DNA of 64,000 nt from Rikenellaceae bacterium (GCA_020859685.1 JAJBVT010000033.1:41555-105554); one strand, 5' to 3'; positions 7,603 to 17,939 are shown, counted from the first letter of the stretch. The notes: generated by a model not told the origin, from the letters alone. Numbers and translations are program-made.

Positions 7603-9528
7603 CTACCACCGCCCCCCTCCGGGACCGCCCGACGAAGAACCTACCGTGGAGACCATCGAACCCGCGGTAAACGAACCGGCCGAAGTCCCGCCCGTGTAAT
7701 CGGCCCCGGTGTAAAGCCCGAACCAGCCCGTACCGCCCGAAACCGTACCCTCCGTGTATATAGTGTATGATTCCCCCTCTCTAATATCGGGACTACTGAA
7801 CAGCAGTGTCGTAGTGCCTGAATAGGTGCGGGGCAGCTCGAATACCAGCACCTCGCCCGTGGAGCCTTGTATACATGCAGTCTCATAGCCCGATGAAGCT
7901 CTGAATATAACCGACCGCTGAGTACATGCACTCTCGGTGGGCGTGCTCGTACCGCCTCCAAGACCTACGACGGTCCCGCCCGTGATGGTAAACCTGTTGT
8001 TGTCGCAGTCGATGCCGTCCTCGGGCGAGGCGGCACCCACCGCCACGATAGTCCCTCCGGTGATTGTCAGCGTACCGTTGGAATCTATACCGTCGTTGGT
8101 GAGGCTGTAACAGAAGATGGTCCCGCCGTCAATCTGTATATGGTCCGAAGCGTTCAGGCAGTCGTCGTAGACGCGGATATCGAGGTCCCCGCCTGTAATT
8201 TTCAGGGTGGCCTTGCTTTCGATTCCCTCCGCTTCGGTCTTATAAGCCCGCACTTTGAACGTACCGCCGTTCACGGTAAGGTCTCCCGTACTCTTGATGG
8301 CCTTAGCCGCCGTATCGTAATTCTTATAGACGAACTGGTCTCCGGTGGTGGTGACAGTGATATTGCCGCCGTCGATTACCAGTTCGCCGTCCACATTGAT
8401 GCCCTTACCGCCCTCGCCGGTACTGAGAACGGTAATTTCTCCCCCACCTATGTACATATCGGAGGAACACTTCACCCCGGCGCACGACGAGGTATCGTTG
8501 TCGTCCTCGTCCCATATCGCGCTTCCGGCTGCGGAGAGCTTCAGCGTCCCTTTCCAGACGGTCAAATCGCCCTTGGAGTTGATACATTTGGACGCGTCGC
8601 CGTAGACGGTTATATCCACTGTACCGTCGGTTTCTATCAAGGTATTATCGCTGCTCTTGATACCGTGACCCTTACCGCCGACAGTGACGATTTTGAGGTC
8701 TCTGCCGTAAATTTCTACATACCCTTTCTCACATTCCAGCCCCTCCCCTTCCGAGCGGGTGGTGACGGTACCTCCGTTTACCGTTATATAGTCGTTGGCA
8801 TGGATGGCGTCGCTGGCGGCCTCCTTGACCCATATCGTACCGCTATTGAAACGAAGGTAGTCGTCCGAACATATGGCATGCTTGTTTTTCCCGCGCACCT
8901 CCAGCGTCCCCTCGCCGTCGAATATGAGCTGCCCCTCGCTGAAGAAGGTGCCCTTCATATTCTCGTCTCCGATATAGTCGTAAGTTTCGCCGTCGATAAG
9001 GCGGTTCACGGTACCGTCCTGAAGCACCACGCCAACCCGTTTGCCCGACTGGATATTGATAGCCGCACCCCGGGGGTTTGTGATGCCCACTCCGTTCAGG
9101 ACAAGGCTGAACCGGTAGCTGTTCTTAATCCATACCGAGCCGTCGTCCGTAACACCGGACAGAACATAGGCTATCTCGGTCGATTCGAGCGACGATTCGA
9201 GCCGTACATGACAGCCGTCCACAGTCACCGTTACCCCCTCGCCTTCCATCGTGTTCAGCACCTCCACCCTATCGCCTGTAAACCGGACATAGACCGCGTT
9301 ATCATACTCTACGTCCTGCGAATTGGGGACCAGTTCGTCGTCGCCCGGATCGCCCTCGTCATCCGGGATAACCATTTCGGTATCTTCCACCCAGTATCCC
9401 GAGGAGCCTGCGGTTGCACCTTCCCCGTCCGGCCACTCGTCGTACCGTCCGCCGTTGTCATCCGAACAGGCCTGAAGCCCCACCAGCCACCCGGCCAGTA
9501 AGCACACAATATATTTATATCTTCCCAT
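7603..9528 (-). CDS. Cthe_2159-like beta-helix carbohydrate-binding lipoprotein
   Basis: 641 residues. Signal peptide with lipobox ending at C21 (VGLQACSDD), so it is a lipoprotein, probably surface exposed given the acidic residues after the Cys. From about residue 125 it is a long ladder of short beta turns (NPRGAAINIQSG, GEGTLEVRGKNKHAI, DYITVNGGTVTT, DGIDSNGTLTITGGTIVAVG), the pattern of the Cthe_2159 polysaccharide-binding family. That prototype binds acidic or cellulosic polysaccharide and has no proven enzyme activity. The C-terminus ends in a Ser/Gly-rich tail with SSSGGPGGGRW. It stands alone, so its substrate is unknown. Confidence 0.85.
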   Translation of the reverse strand: MGRYKYIVCLLAGWLVGLQACSDDNGGRYDEWPDGEGATAGSSGYWVEDTEMVIPDDEGDPGDDELVPNSQDVEYDNAVYVRFTGDRVEVLNTMEGEGVTVTVDGCHVRLESSLESTEIAYVLSGVTDDGSVWIKNSYRFSLVLNGVGITNPRGAAINIQSGKRVGVVLQDGTVNRLIDGETYDYIGDENMKGTFFSEGQLIFDGEGTLEVRGKNKHAICSDDYLRFNSGTIWVKEAASDAIHANDYITVNGGTVTTRSEGEGLECEKGYVEIYGRDLKIVTVGGKGHGIKSSDNTLIETDGTVDITVYGDASKCINSKGDLTVWKGTLKLSAAGSAIWDEDDNDTSSCAGVKCSSDMYIGGGEITVLSTGEGGKGINVDGELVIDGGNITVTTTGDQFVYKNYDTAAKAIKSTGDLTVNGGTFKVRAYKTEAEGIESKATLKITGGDLDIRVYDDCLNASDHIQIDGGTIFCYSLTNDGIDSNGTLTITGGTIVAVGAASPEDGIDCDNNRFTITGGTVVGLGGGTSTPTESACTQRSVIFRASSGYETACIQGSTGEVLVFELPRTYSGTTTLLFSSPDIREGESYTIYTEGTVSGGTGWFGLYTGADYTGGTSAGSFTAGSMVSTVGSSSGGPGGGRW

Positions 9529-10050
9529 CAGAATTTTTTACCGATATGAAAATAGCATTCGGTACGCCGTATCGGAAAAGAAATCAACCGGAAAGGCAAA
9601 TTTCCCAACGGAATTGATTATTTCCATAAAAGTCCGGGGAGACCGGCTGGCGGGTTTAGATTCTTTAACGGGGGAAGTGGTGTGCGGATAGCACAAGAAA
9701 GTGGGTGGGGACTGTAAAATATCTGAATAATATACAGTGGGTACAACTATATGAACTGTACCGTACCGGTGGATAACCGAAGGATTTAGCGACCGATGAA
9801 CGCCGAGTTGCCCGGCCCGGAAAGGCATCCTGATTTAAAACCGGCGGACCCGGAAAATCCTTCCCGCCGATAATACTTACGGCCCGGCTCATACATTATA
9901 AACAAGTCCTGAAGACTTATCCGGTACGATACGTTATTAGACTTTCCTTCCGATTTTCGGCAATCCTATAATGGTTTGGTTACCTTCCGAAGTTGCGTTA
10001 CCGGGTAATTGTCCAACTTGCGGCGAAGAGTCTACCCTGTTAAGGCGCGG
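9529..10050 (-). other. intergenic stretch, no gene seen
   Basis: Only short frames without domains, promoters or codon support. No REP element or strong hairpin noticed. Confidence 0.6.
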
Positions 10051-11820
10051 CTATCTTATAAACGTTCGACTGACGGACGCCGTATTGCCGCAGTTATCCG
10101 TAACACGCAGGGTGAGAGTATGTTCGCGACCGTCGTAAGTAACCGTGGAGGTATCGAAGTTGTGGGTAATGACCGCTCCCTTGCGTTCGAACACAATCCA
10201 CCGGCCGTCGATCTCGCCCATGTACGAGGCGATTCCCGAGAAGTCGTCGCCGATATTGAACGAAAAACTGTCCCTGCCCCGCAGGTCGGCCCCGTTGGCG
10301 AACGACGGGGTCACGGCGGGGGCCTTAACGTCCCGTACCACCGTGTAGAGGCCGAATGAACGGGTATCGGCAGTGATTCGGCCGCCCGCGTACTTCCCGC
10401 CCACGTACGAGTAATTTTTACCGTCTTCCGACACGCGGGCGATGCACAGCTTATCCGTATCCTCCGTGCCGTCCGGCAGGTCGATGGTAATGGTCATGGC
10501 CGTATGGAGCGGGATATCGGCGTCGTGCACCCGGTAGACCGGCACGATGGAGCGCATATTCGCCGTAGGTACGCTGGCGGCCGGATGGTCGATATGCTGA
10601 CGGTAATACACAGGCTCGTATAGCGAATTGGCCGGGATGGTGACGTGCAGGCCGTCCGTACTTCTGCTGAACGAACGGCGGTGGTCGACGGGTATACCCT
10701 CGGGCACTTCGGGTGTCGTATCGTCCGGATTTCGCTGCACCCTGAATGTAAGTACGGAACTGTTACCGCTGTCGTCCCATGCCGTTATCCGGACGTTATG
10801 CACCTCGTCGTCCGTAAGATATATGGCCCCCCGGTCCCGTGTGGCGCGGTAGACCGACAGCCGGTTGCCGTCCTGCAAGGCCAGCCGCAGCAGTTCGTTT
10901 CGCGAACCTCTTTGCATCCCGTAATGGGTGTAGGAGTTTACATACCTCGTTTCCCCGAACAGGAAGCTGTCCAGCCGGTAACCGAACACCTGGTCACCGT
11001 TTATCTCCATATCCACCCCGTAGATACCCATCGTGTTATGGGTGTTGTTCTTGCGGTCGGTGGCTTCCAGCACGAAATAGCCGTTTCGCGGCAGTCGGAG
11101 AGCCGAGGTGTCCGCCGTGTAATAGACCCCGCTGGCGGCCGATGCCAGTTCGTAGGTCTTCACCCTCCGGCTTACCGGAACGTTGTTCAGGGTGTCTACC
11201 GCAATGTAATGGAGCCGCACGAGCATGGGCGGTATATTGTCAAGGATATCATAGAACCCGAGCCGGGGTACGTTGTGGACCCTCTGCGAAGGGGTATCCC
11301 TCAGCTCGAAATGGAGGTGCGGCCCGAACGAACTGCCCGAGTTGCCGGACAGCCCTATCTGCTGGCCCCGCACCACGGGGAACCGCTCCTCGCCCGGATA
11401 CAGGTCCACATTGTAGCGCCGCTGGCGGTGGCGTTCGGAGTTGACATACTCCTCAACCTCGGGTTCGAACCGCTGCATATGGCCGTATACACTGGTCGTC
11501 CCGTTCGGGTGCACCACATACAGCGCCCTGCCGTAGCCCGAGTTCGACACGAATACGCGCGATATGTAACCGTCCGCCACGGCATATATAGGTTCACCCT
11601 CCACACCGCCGGTTTTGAGGTCTATACCCGAGTGGAAATGGTCGGGCCGCGCCTCGGCGAAGTTGGCCGACAGGAGGGTCGGTACGTCCATCGGCATCCG
11701 GTAGTAATCCTTCGGTGCCCGGGCCACACCCTGCGCAGCGGCTTCCTGCGCCGCGGCCGGGTAGTATCCCGCTCCCAGAAGGAGAAAGGACGGTAATATA
11801 CGGATAAAAAGATTTCTCAT
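10051..11820 (-). CDS. M23-family (LytM) peptidase, peptidoglycan hydrolase-like
   Basis: 589 residues with a signal peptide (about 1-24, ending in AAAQ). The M23 domain lies at about 50-190: zinc-ligand motif FHSGIDLKTGG, GYGRALYVVHPNG, YGHMQ, and GSSFGPHLHFELRD with the HxH pair. All LytM zinc ligands (H, D, H in HLH) are present, so activity is likely. The remaining 400 residues are Ig-like, beta-rich repeats ending in RVTDNCGNTASVSRTFIR, typical of the large Bacteroidetes M23 proteins. It would act in the periplasm on peptide cross-links. No neighbour suggests a partner. Confidence 0.9.
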   Translation of the reverse strand: MRNLFIRILPSFLLLGAGYYPAAAQEAAAQGVARAPKDYYRMPMDVPTLLSANFAEARPDHFHSGIDLKTGGVEGEPIYAVADGYISRVFVSNSGYGRALYVVHPNGTTSVYGHMQRFEPEVEEYVNSERHRQRRYNVDLYPGEERFPVVRGQQIGLSGNSGSSFGPHLHFELRDTPSQRVHNVPRLGFYDILDNIPPMLVRLHYIAVDTLNNVPVSRRVKTYELASAASGVYYTADTSALRLPRNGYFVLEATDRKNNTHNTMGIYGVDMEINGDQVFGYRLDSFLFGETRYVNSYTHYGMQRGSRNELLRLALQDGNRLSVYRATRDRGAIYLTDDEVHNVRITAWDDSGNSSVLTFRVQRNPDDTTPEVPEGIPVDHRRSFSRSTDGLHVTIPANSLYEPVYYRQHIDHPAASVPTANMRSIVPVYRVHDADIPLHTAMTITIDLPDGTEDTDKLCIARVSEDGKNYSYVGGKYAGGRITADTRSFGLYTVVRDVKAPAVTPSFANGADLRGRDSFSFNIGDDFSGIASYMGEIDGRWIVFERKGAVITHNFDTSTVTYDGREHTLTLRVTDNCGNTASVSRTFIR

Positions 11821-12448
11821 TTTATATGATTATATTTTCGGTAATTTAATTCGTACTTACAGTCAATAGTTTAAATATACGTTACGTGCCGGTGAAGAGT
11901 TGGCGGACAGCTGTAAACAGCCAGCGTCAATTTAGTTATCCCTTAATTTTTTATAACAAGGTTATTAATCCGGGCGTGGCGGCAACATCACTAATTATAA
12001 TCGCCGGGGTTGAATACAGATATCAATTCCGATTACCGGTTACTCCCGTCGGCAAACTCCGTTCCATCTGTAAACCGGCCCGTCCGATTTCCGAATAATC
12101 CCCCTGCCGCCGGGTCAGGCCATATTCTGCCGCCGTTCTATCCTTTGCCTGCCGCACTGTTCCGGCCCCCAAGTAAACGGTCGCAATCACCGGCTCTTTT
12201 CCCTTCTTACAACCATCATCCGGGAAAGACGGTTTCCGGGTATCCCTGCCGCCGGGTCCTGCCATATTTATGCCGTGCCTCTAAAATACCCGCGCTAGCC
12301 GTGTACATCACTCTTATATGTCCCGTCATACGATACCGGACGGCGGCGGTTCCCATTCCCGGCCTCCACATGGCATCGACGGTACCGATAGCTCCCGGGC
12401 CACGGGTAGTTTCGGTTCGCCGGTATGATTCCGGTCCCGAAACGATTG
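11821..12448 (-). other. intergenic stretch, no supported gene
   Basis: A plus-strand frame (12010-12714) crosses it but lies antisense to recX and has a Pro/Arg/Ser composition typical of shadow frames. AT-rich near 11820-11960 (probable promoter region of the peptidase), GC-rich afterwards. Nothing else recognised. Confidence 0.6.
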
Positions 12449-12934
12449 TCACTCTTCCCCGACTAGTCCCTCCACGGCGTCAAACACTTCGCCGTAAGGG
12501 TAACCCAGTCCGGCCCCGTATCGAACGAGTTTGGTCCGCAGGTCGTGCAGGTCCTTATATTTTGTTTTCGCTTTTTTCTTCTCCAGCAATTCCGCCAGCC
12601 TTCCCGGGCCGCCCTTCGTACCGCCGTGTTCGGCCATCGCACGGTCGATTATTTCAGGCGGGACGCCCTTGTCCGCGAGACCTTTCCGAATCTTGTACGG
12701 ACCCCAGCCGCTGAACGACATCCGGTCGCGGACATAGCACCCGGCAAACCGCTCGTCATCGATAAATTTTGCCGCAATTAGTTTCTCCAGCACCGCATCC
12801 CTTTCACCCTCCGGCACACCCCAGCGGTGCATCAACTTCCGTGCGTCGCCGCTCGATTTCTCGGCCCGAGAACAGAGCCGCATCAGTGACGACAAAGCCT
12901 GGGCAGCGGTTTTTGTTCTCCTCTCAACCGGCAT
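12449..12934 (-). CDS. recX: RecX family recombination regulator
   Basis: 161 residues, the usual RecX size, built of three helical repeats. Diagnostic blocks are KLIAAKFIDDERFAGCYVRDR and GPYKIRKGLADKGVPPEIIDRAM. RecX binds RecA filaments and limits strand exchange. The start overlaps the end of prmC by 11 bp, so it is translated from the prmC transcript; recA itself is not in the window. Confidence 0.9.
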   Translation of the reverse strand: MPVERRTKTAAQALSSLMRLCSRAEKSSGDARKLMHRWGVPEGERDAVLEKLIAAKFIDDERFAGCYVRDRMSFSGWGPYKIRKGLADKGVPPEIIDRAMAEHGGTKGGPGRLAELLEKKKAKTKYKDLHDLRTKLVRYGAGLGYPYGEVFDAVEGLVGEE

Positions 12935-13787
12935 CTTCCACCGTTTTAACGCCCCGTACCATTCTGTCGCGACCGTGGATATCCCGGCGGACCTCGATAT
13001 CTCCTAACCCGCTCCATTCCAGCAGGTCGGCCACATCGCCCGCGAAATCGCGGTGTACCTCGAAATAGACAGCGCCGCCCGGAGCGAGGTTTTCGGCGGC
13101 GAACGGCGCTATGGCACGGTAAAACAGCAGTGGGTCGTCGTCCGGCACGAACAGAGCCACGGCCGGTTCATACCCCTTCACATTGATATGGATATCGGCG
13201 GCCTCCGAAGCCGGAATATAGGGCGGGTTTGAAACTATTACATCGTACGGCCCCTGCGCTGCCGATGCTTTCCGGCCCTCTATGGCAAGGATATCGCACT
13301 GGCGGAAATCCACCTCCGCGTCGTGCAGTCCGGCATTTCGCCGGGCTACGTCAAGGGCTTCGGCCGAAATATCCACGGCCGTCACATGCGCCCCGGCGAG
13401 CTTCCGGGCCAGCGCGACTGCTATCGCCCCGCTTCCTGTGCCGATATCGAGCACACGGGCGCCCGGCCCCGCATCGGATACCACCCACCGAACGAGTTCC
13501 TCCGTCTCGGGCCGCGGCACGAGGGCCCCCTCCCCGATTTCGAATTTAAGCCCGCAGAACCAGGCACAGCCCGTAATATACTGTACCGGCCTTCCGGCGG
13601 CCAGCTCCTCCAATATCGCGTCCAATCCGGCGGCATCCACCTCCCGGTGCCGGTCCAGTGCGTAGGATGCCCGGTCGATACCGAAACTCTCCTCCAGTAT
13701 AAAAAAGGCGATTGCGCTCGCCTCACCTATTCCGTAGAGGTTAAGTGCGCACCGGTGCAATGCGTCATATAGTCGGTCGGCGGTCAT
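12924..13787 (-). CDS. prmC: peptide chain release factor N5-glutamine methyltransferase
   Basis: 287 residues (from the ATG at 13787). PrmC methylates the Gln of the GGQ motif in RF1/RF2 using SAM. Visible: N-terminal helical domain (1-85), PRPETEELV (about 107-115), SAM loop VLDIGTGSGAIAVAL, and the catalytic NPPY in VSNPPYIP. Six codons further upstream are open, but the -7 box TATATTTG (13793-13800) lies in them, so 13787 is the better start and leaves almost no leader. Usually prmC follows prfA; here its partner downstream is recX. Confidence 0.93.
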   Translation of the reverse strand: MTADRLYDALHRCALNLYGIGEASAIAFFILEESFGIDRASYALDRHREVDAAGLDAILEELAAGRPVQYITGCAWFCGLKFEIGEGALVPRPETEELVRWVVSDAGPGARVLDIGTGSGAIAVALARKLAGAHVTAVDISAEALDVARRNAGLHDAEVDFRQCDILAIEGRKASAAQGPYDVIVSNPPYIPASEAADIHINVKGYEPAVALFVPDDDPLLFYRAIAPFAAENLAPGGAVYFEVHRDFAGDVADLLEWSGLGDIEVRRDIHGRDRMVRGVKTVEDAG

Positions 13788-13792
13788 GGACG

Positions 13793-13800
13793 CAAATATA
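13793..13800 (-). promoter_or_regulatory. -7 box abutting prmC start
   Basis: Minus-strand TATATTTG ends 5 bases before the ATG at 13787. Confidence 0.6.
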
Positions 13801-13923
13801 GCCAATTACCCGAATACGCACCACTTTCCGGGTAAACGTTCGAGGGTAATCCGCCAAATTTTTCTATATTACAGCCCCGGCGCCACCCCGCATGGGTTCA
13901 CTCCGTTCGGAATCACATAATAT

Positions 13924-14214
13924 ATGGCATACAGGCTGACTAAAGACGAACTCCGGATAATCGAGCAGACCAAGCGCGAAGGGGAATTCGCGCATAGCAC
14001 CGACAACCTCTCCCCGGAAGAAAACGCACCCGCTGCCACCGACCCGATAAACGACCGGTTCTGTGACAGTCCACCGGCTCCCGACAACACCGAAACCCGG
14101 GCCGAAGACAAACCTCCCGGCCTTATGGCGATTTTCAAACCTTATATTTTCTTTACGGGAATGATTTTGGCGATACTGGTCGCCATTGCGATTCTGCTCA
14201 CTTTAACTCCTTGA
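13924..14214 (+). CDS. small single-span membrane protein, hypothetical
   Basis: 96 residues: a hydrophilic, acidic and Pro-rich N-terminal part (1-68) and one C-terminal membrane helix (about 72-94, FFTGMILAILVAIAILLTL). This is a tail-anchored layout with the bulk probably in the cytoplasm. I do not recognise the family. It has its own gap from the divergent prmC gene. Frame and codon use look coding. Confidence 0.65.
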   Translation: MAYRLTKDELRIIEQTKREGEFAHSTDNLSPEENAPAATDPINDRFCDSPPAPDNTETRAEDKPPGLMAIFKPYIFFTGMILAILVAIAILLTLTP

Positions 14215-14265
14215 GCCGTTACCCGGAACCGGGTCAACTAACCTCTCGGAAACCTATCCGGTGAG

Positions 14266-14688
14266 CTAATTCTCCACCGGCCCGTACCGGCGCCCTGCGA
14301 CGGTCAGCCCACCCCACTGATTCACCTCATAAGCATCGCTCGAATACGGCCGTCCGTCGGCATTAACGATAAGTGTGGCCGGGAACGGCGGGGAATCCCT
14401 GATACTGTCCGAATCGGGAAACGTATTGGTAACGGCATAGACCCAAACTTCTATATAATTACACGGGGGACTTTCGACACACGCCTTCCGGGCCGCCGCA
14501 TCGAAGCCCGGCGGAGCCGTCCGCCCCGGAGCGGTATCGAGGTCGTAAATTCGGTCGGTAAAATTTGTGAACGACAGACTGTTGCCCTCGCCGTCGAAAC
14601 CGACTACCATAATATAGATGTTAAACCGCCACCATTCCGGACAGCCGCAAACCAGTTCCACAGAGTATCTCGTCAGTTCCGTAACCAT
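14266..14688 (-). CDS. hypothetical protein with paired cysteines
   Basis: 140 residues, cytoplasmic by lack of a signal. Cysteine pairs (ELVCGCPEWW near the start; KACVESPPCNYIEVW in the middle) suggest a metal site or disulfide. The rest is beta-prone with many aromatic residues. No family recognised. Support for a real gene is a good minus-strand promoter at 14721-14753 with the exact -33/-7 spacing. Confidence 0.6.
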   Translation of the reverse strand: MVTELTRYSVELVCGCPEWWRFNIYIMVVGFDGEGNSLSFTNFTDRIYDLDTAPGRTAPPGFDAAARKACVESPPCNYIEVWVYAVTNTFPDSDSIRDSPPFPATLIVNADGRPYSSDAYEVNQWGGLTVAGRRYGPVEN

Positions 14689-14720
14689 ATAATAAAGGGT
14701 ATATTAGGGGTCCTCATCCA

Positions 14721-14753
14721 CAAAGGTAAAAACTATTATCTGCTTACCACAAA
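14721..14753 (-). promoter_or_regulatory. promoter of the 14266-14688 gene
   Basis: TACCTTTG (14721-14728) and TTTG (14750-14753) on the minus strand, 21 bases apart. Confidence 0.65.
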
Positions 14754-14765
14754 AATCAGGAAAAC

Positions 14766-14796
14766 TTTGTATTTACGCTAATAATATATACCTTTG
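14766..14796 (+). promoter_or_regulatory. promoter of the yceD-rpmF-plsX-fabH cluster
   Basis: TTTG (14766-14769), 19 bases, TACCTTTG (14789-14796): a perfect fit to the Bacteroidetes consensus. It excludes an upstream TTG start and fixes the ATG at 14818. Confidence 0.85.
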
Positions 14797-14817
14797 TGTC
14801 CTATTTTTTGCGGGATA

Positions 14818-15390
14818 ATGAACGTTATCAGGAAATACGATATAGCCTACAAGGGATTAGGTGAGGGTAGGCATGAATTCGGGTTCGAAACGGACGATGA
14901 GTTCTTTTCCGCATTCGCCAATCCCGAGATTCTGGGAGGTCACGCAACCGCAAAGGTTATACTGGAGAAGCTGCCCGCTTCGCTGAGGCTGGAGTTTACT
15001 ATCCGGGGCGAGATTGCGGTCGAATGCGACCGGTGTCTCGAAGAGTGCCGCCTGCCGGTGGATTACCGGGGGGAGCTTACCGTGAAGTTCACCGACGAGC
15101 CCCTTAGCGAGGGCGAACGGTACGACGGTGAGGTAATGTGGCTGGGCCACGGTGAAGGGGTGCTGAACGTGGCGCAATATATATATGAGAGCATCGTGCT
15201 GTCCCTTCCCTACCAGCAGGTGCATCCCGAGGACGAGGAGGGCCGCAGCGGTTGTAACCCTGAAATGCTGGAAAAGTTCCGGATTGTAACCGAGGAGGAG
15301 TTTGAACGGTTGACCGGTCCCGAGGAGCAGGCGATGGTAGATAATCCCGAATGGGAAAAGTTACGCAAACTTAAAGAAGGAATGGAGTAG
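14818..15390 (+). CDS. yceD: YceD/DUF177 family protein
   Basis: 190 residues. The DUF177 hallmark is the cysteine pair in AVECDRCLEECRLPV followed by an acidic C-terminal half with LPYQQVHPEDEEG. In plants and bacteria the family is linked to 23S rRNA accumulation and it nearly always precedes rpmF, as here (151 bp gap). The start is set by the promoter just upstream. Molecular role is not proven. First gene of a conserved ribosome/lipid cluster. Confidence 0.9.
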   Translation: MNVIRKYDIAYKGLGEGRHEFGFETDDEFFSAFANPEILGGHATAKVILEKLPASLRLEFTIRGEIAVECDRCLEECRLPVDYRGELTVKFTDEPLSEGERYDGEVMWLGHGEGVLNVAQYIYESIVLSLPYQQVHPEDEEGRSGCNPEMLEKFRIVTEEEFERLTGPEEQAMVDNPEWEKLRKLKEGME

Positions 15391-15541
15391 CGCCCCGCCT
15401 GTATGTCGGGAAATAACGCTATCTTTGCCGTCGGCAATTACCGGAAATAGTCTTACGGAGTTATACCGGGTAACCGGGAAGACTATTAAACGCGGCGCCT
15501 TCACGAAAATGATATTAGAAACTTTAAGAATATAACGAGCA

Positions 15542-15724
15542 ATGGCACATCCTAAACACAAGGTCTCTTCGACGAGAAGGGACAAGAGAAGAACCCACTA
15601 TAAAGCAGCCATACCCACCATCGCGGCATGCGGAAACTGCGGTACCGCGGTGTTGTACCACAGGGTTTGCCCCGAGTGCGGTTTTTACCGCGGCAAGCTG
15701 GCAATCGACAAGAAGGCGGAGTAA
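15542..15724 (+). CDS. rpmF: 50S ribosomal protein L32
   Basis: 60 residues beginning MAHPKHKVSSTRRDKRRTHY, the L32 signature, with a zinc ribbon CGNCG ... CPECG (about 31-34 and 46-49). The zinc-binding form is therefore present. It sits between yceD and plsX, the order found across many bacteria, linking ribosome and lipid synthesis genes. Confidence 0.97.
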   Translation: MAHPKHKVSSTRRDKRRTHYKAAIPTIAACGNCGTAVLYHRVCPECGFYRGKLAIDKKAE

Positions 15725-15794
15725 TACCGCCCGGTAACGTCCCGCCCCACCGCACGAGCGGTCCACAGAGTTTGTTTTACCTGACCACCACAGT

Positions 15795-16739
15795 ATGCTG
15801 AGAATCGGTATAGATGCCATGGGAGGTGATTTCGCCCCCGAAGCCGTAGTAAAAGGCGCGATAGCCGCCTCGAGGGAACTTCCGGAAGGGAGTACCATCG
15901 TACTTTTCGGCGACCAGGGGGAGATCGGGGCAATACTTGCCGCGGAAAACCATCCCGCGGATGCCTTCGAGATAGTGCACACCACCGAGGTTATCGGTAT
16001 GAACGAGCATCCTGCGCAGGCATTCGTAAAGAAGACCGATTCGAGCGTCGTGGTGGGTTTTCACCACCTGCAGGCCGGAAAGATAGACGGCTTCGCCAGC
16101 GCCGGGAACACGGGCGCCATACTGGTGGGCAGCATGCAGGTGATGAAGCAGATCGAGGGGGTTATACGCCCGGCCATATCCGCCCAGATACATACCAGCA
16201 ACGGCCGTTCGTTTCTCCTGCTGGACGTCGGTCTCAACGTCGACTGTAAGCCGGAGGTGCTTTATCAGTACGCCGTTATCGGCAACGCCTACGCCCAGAA
16301 CATAATGAAACTGGAGAGTCCGCGAGTGGCCCTGCTCAGTATCGGTGAGGAAAAGGAGAAAGGCAATATAGCGTCCAAGGCTGCTTACGAGCTGATGGAA
16401 CAGGGCGACCAGTTCCGTTTCGTGGGGAATGTGGAATCGAAGTATATCTTCACCGGCGAGTTGGCCGACGTGGTGGTATGCGACGGCTTCGTGGGGAATA
16501 TAATCCTCAAACAGGCCGAGGGCTTTTACGAGATTGCCAAGGCCAACGGGGTGGACGACCCGTATATCAACAAGCTCAACTACGAAATAGTGGGCGGCAC
16601 GCCCGTGCTCGGTATCAACGGCAACGTGATGGTAGGCCACGGCTGTTCCAGCCCGTTCGCCATAAAAAACATGATACTCCAGACCGAGAAGACCATCAGG
16701 GGCAGGCTCGTCCGGAAACTTTGCGAAATTTTCAATTAA
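15795..16739 (+). CDS. plsX: phosphate acyltransferase PlsX
   Basis: 314 residues, normal for PlsX, which converts acyl-ACP to acyl-phosphate for phospholipid synthesis. Recognised by [20 protein letters not shown] at the start, [34 protein letters not shown] and [17 protein letters not shown]. Peripheral membrane enzyme working with PlsY (not here). Its stop overlaps the fabH start by one base (TAATG), so the two are coupled. Confidence 0.97.
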   Translation: MLRIGIDAMGGDFAPEAVVKGAIAASRELPEGSTIVLFGDQGEIGAILAAENHPADAFEIVHTTEVIGMNEHPAQAFVKKTDSSVVVGFHHLQAGKIDGFASAGNTGAILVGSMQVMKQIEGVIRPAISAQIHTSNGRSFLLLDVGLNVDCKPEVLYQYAVIGNAYAQNIMKLESPRVALLSIGEEKEKGNIASKAAYELMEQGDQFRFVGNVESKYIFTGELADVVVCDGFVGNIILKQAEGFYEIAKANGVDDPYINKLNYEIVGGTPVLGINGNVMVGHGCSSPFAIKNMILQTEKTIRGRLVRKLCEIFN

Positions 16740-17749
16740 TGTCAAAAATTACAGCCGCCATAACCGGGGTGGGCGCATACCTGCCCGACTACATCCTCGA
16801 TAATATCGAACTGAGCCGGATGGTCGATACCTCCGACGAGTGGATTATGACCCGTATCGGCATCAAGACACGCCATATACTTAAAGGCGAGGGCCTCGGC
16901 ACCTCGTATCTCGGCGAACACGCGGTAAGGGACCTGCTGGAAAAGACCAATACCGACCCGCTGGACGTGGATATGATAATCTGCGCCACGGTTACCCCCG
17001 ATATGTTTTTCCCCTCCACCGCCAACCTTATAGCACATAAGACGGGGCTCAAAAACGCCTTCGGTTACGATATGTCCGCGGCGTGCAGCGGTTTTCTTTT
17101 CGCTCTAACCACAGCGAGCAAGATGGTGGAATCGGGGTTCGTGAAGAAGGCCATCGTGGTAGGCGCCGATAAGATGTCGTCTATCGTGGATTACGAGGAC
17201 CGCAGCACCTGTCCCATTTTCGGCGACGGAGCCGGGGCTGTATTGGTGGAACCCAATACGGAGGGCCTCGGCCTTATCGACGCCGAACTGCATTCGGACG
17301 GTGGCAGGGCGCAGCATCTCTATATGAAAGCCGGCGGTTCGGCATATCCGCCGACCATAGAAACCGTGCAGAACAAGTGGCACCATATCCATCAGGAGGG
17401 TCAGGTGGTATTCAAAGCGGCCGTATCCAATATGGGCGACGTTTCGACTGCAATTATGGAGAGGAACCGTTTGGCGATAGACGACGTAGCCTACCTCGTG
17501 CCGCATCAGGCCAATATGCGTATAATCGACGCCACGGCAAAACGTATAGGGCTGCCGGCGGATAAGTGTATGATAAATATAGATAAGTTCGGAAATACCA
17601 CCGCGGCCACTCTGCCGCTCTGTCTGTGGGATTACGAGAGTCGATTGAAGAAGGGCGACAATCTTATTCTGGCCACGTTCGGCGGAGGTTACACATGGGG
17701 TGCGGCCTACGTCAAATGGGCCTACGACGGCGGGGATTTCTCGCGGTAG
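16739..17749 (+). CDS. fabH: 3-oxoacyl-ACP synthase III (KASIII)
   Basis: 336 residues. FabH starts fatty acid synthesis by condensing acetyl-CoA with malonyl-ACP. The catalytic triad is visible: C116 in SAACSGF, H256 in VPHQANM and N286 in FGNTTAA. The start ATG overlaps the plsX stop (TAATG at 16737-16741); the frame is open further upstream but lies inside plsX. Last gene of the yceD-rpmF-plsX-fabH cluster. Confidence 0.97.
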   Translation: MSKITAAITGVGAYLPDYILDNIELSRMVDTSDEWIMTRIGIKTRHILKGEGLGTSYLGEHAVRDLLEKTNTDPLDVDMIICATVTPDMFFPSTANLIAHKTGLKNAFGYDMSAACSGFLFALTTASKMVESGFVKKAIVVGADKMSSIVDYEDRSTCPIFGDGAGAVLVEPNTEGLGLIDAELHSDGGRAQHLYMKAGGSAYPPTIETVQNKWHHIHQEGQVVFKAAVSNMGDVSTAIMERNRLAIDDVAYLVPHQANMRIIDATAKRIGLPADKCMINIDKFGNTTAATLPLCLWDYESRLKKGDNLILATFGGGYTWGAAYVKWAYDGGDFSR

Positions 17750-17907
17750 ATCTCCGCTGACTGCTCCCGATAACGGTACGGCCTGAAGGAGAGGATTCCT
17801 TGATTTGAGAATAAGGTCTATACCCGGTAAATATTCGGTAACGGCAGGTAGAGCTTGTATTTATAAAAAGTATCCGGCCAGCAGTCCGGGACAAATACCG
17901 GAGGCAG

Positions 17908-17939
17908 TTTGCCAAATTAAAGGATAGTTGTTATCTTAG
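17908..17939 (+). promoter_or_regulatory. promoter of tRNA-Arg(CCT)
   Basis: TTTG (17908-17911), 20 bases, TATCTTAG (17932-17939, one mismatch). The transcript would start about 60 bases before the tRNA. Confidence 0.65.

Noticed and set aside
8140..9501. 453-codon plus-strand frame
   Set aside because: Exactly antisense to the beta-helix lipoprotein; its regular composition mirrors the repeats of the real gene.
10645..11796. 383-codon plus-strand frame
   Set aside because: Antisense to the M23 peptidase gene, which has clear zinc motifs and a signal peptide.
12010..12714. 234-codon plus-strand frame
   Set aside because: Antisense to recX at its right end, Pro/Arg/Ser-rich, no domain, and no promoter.
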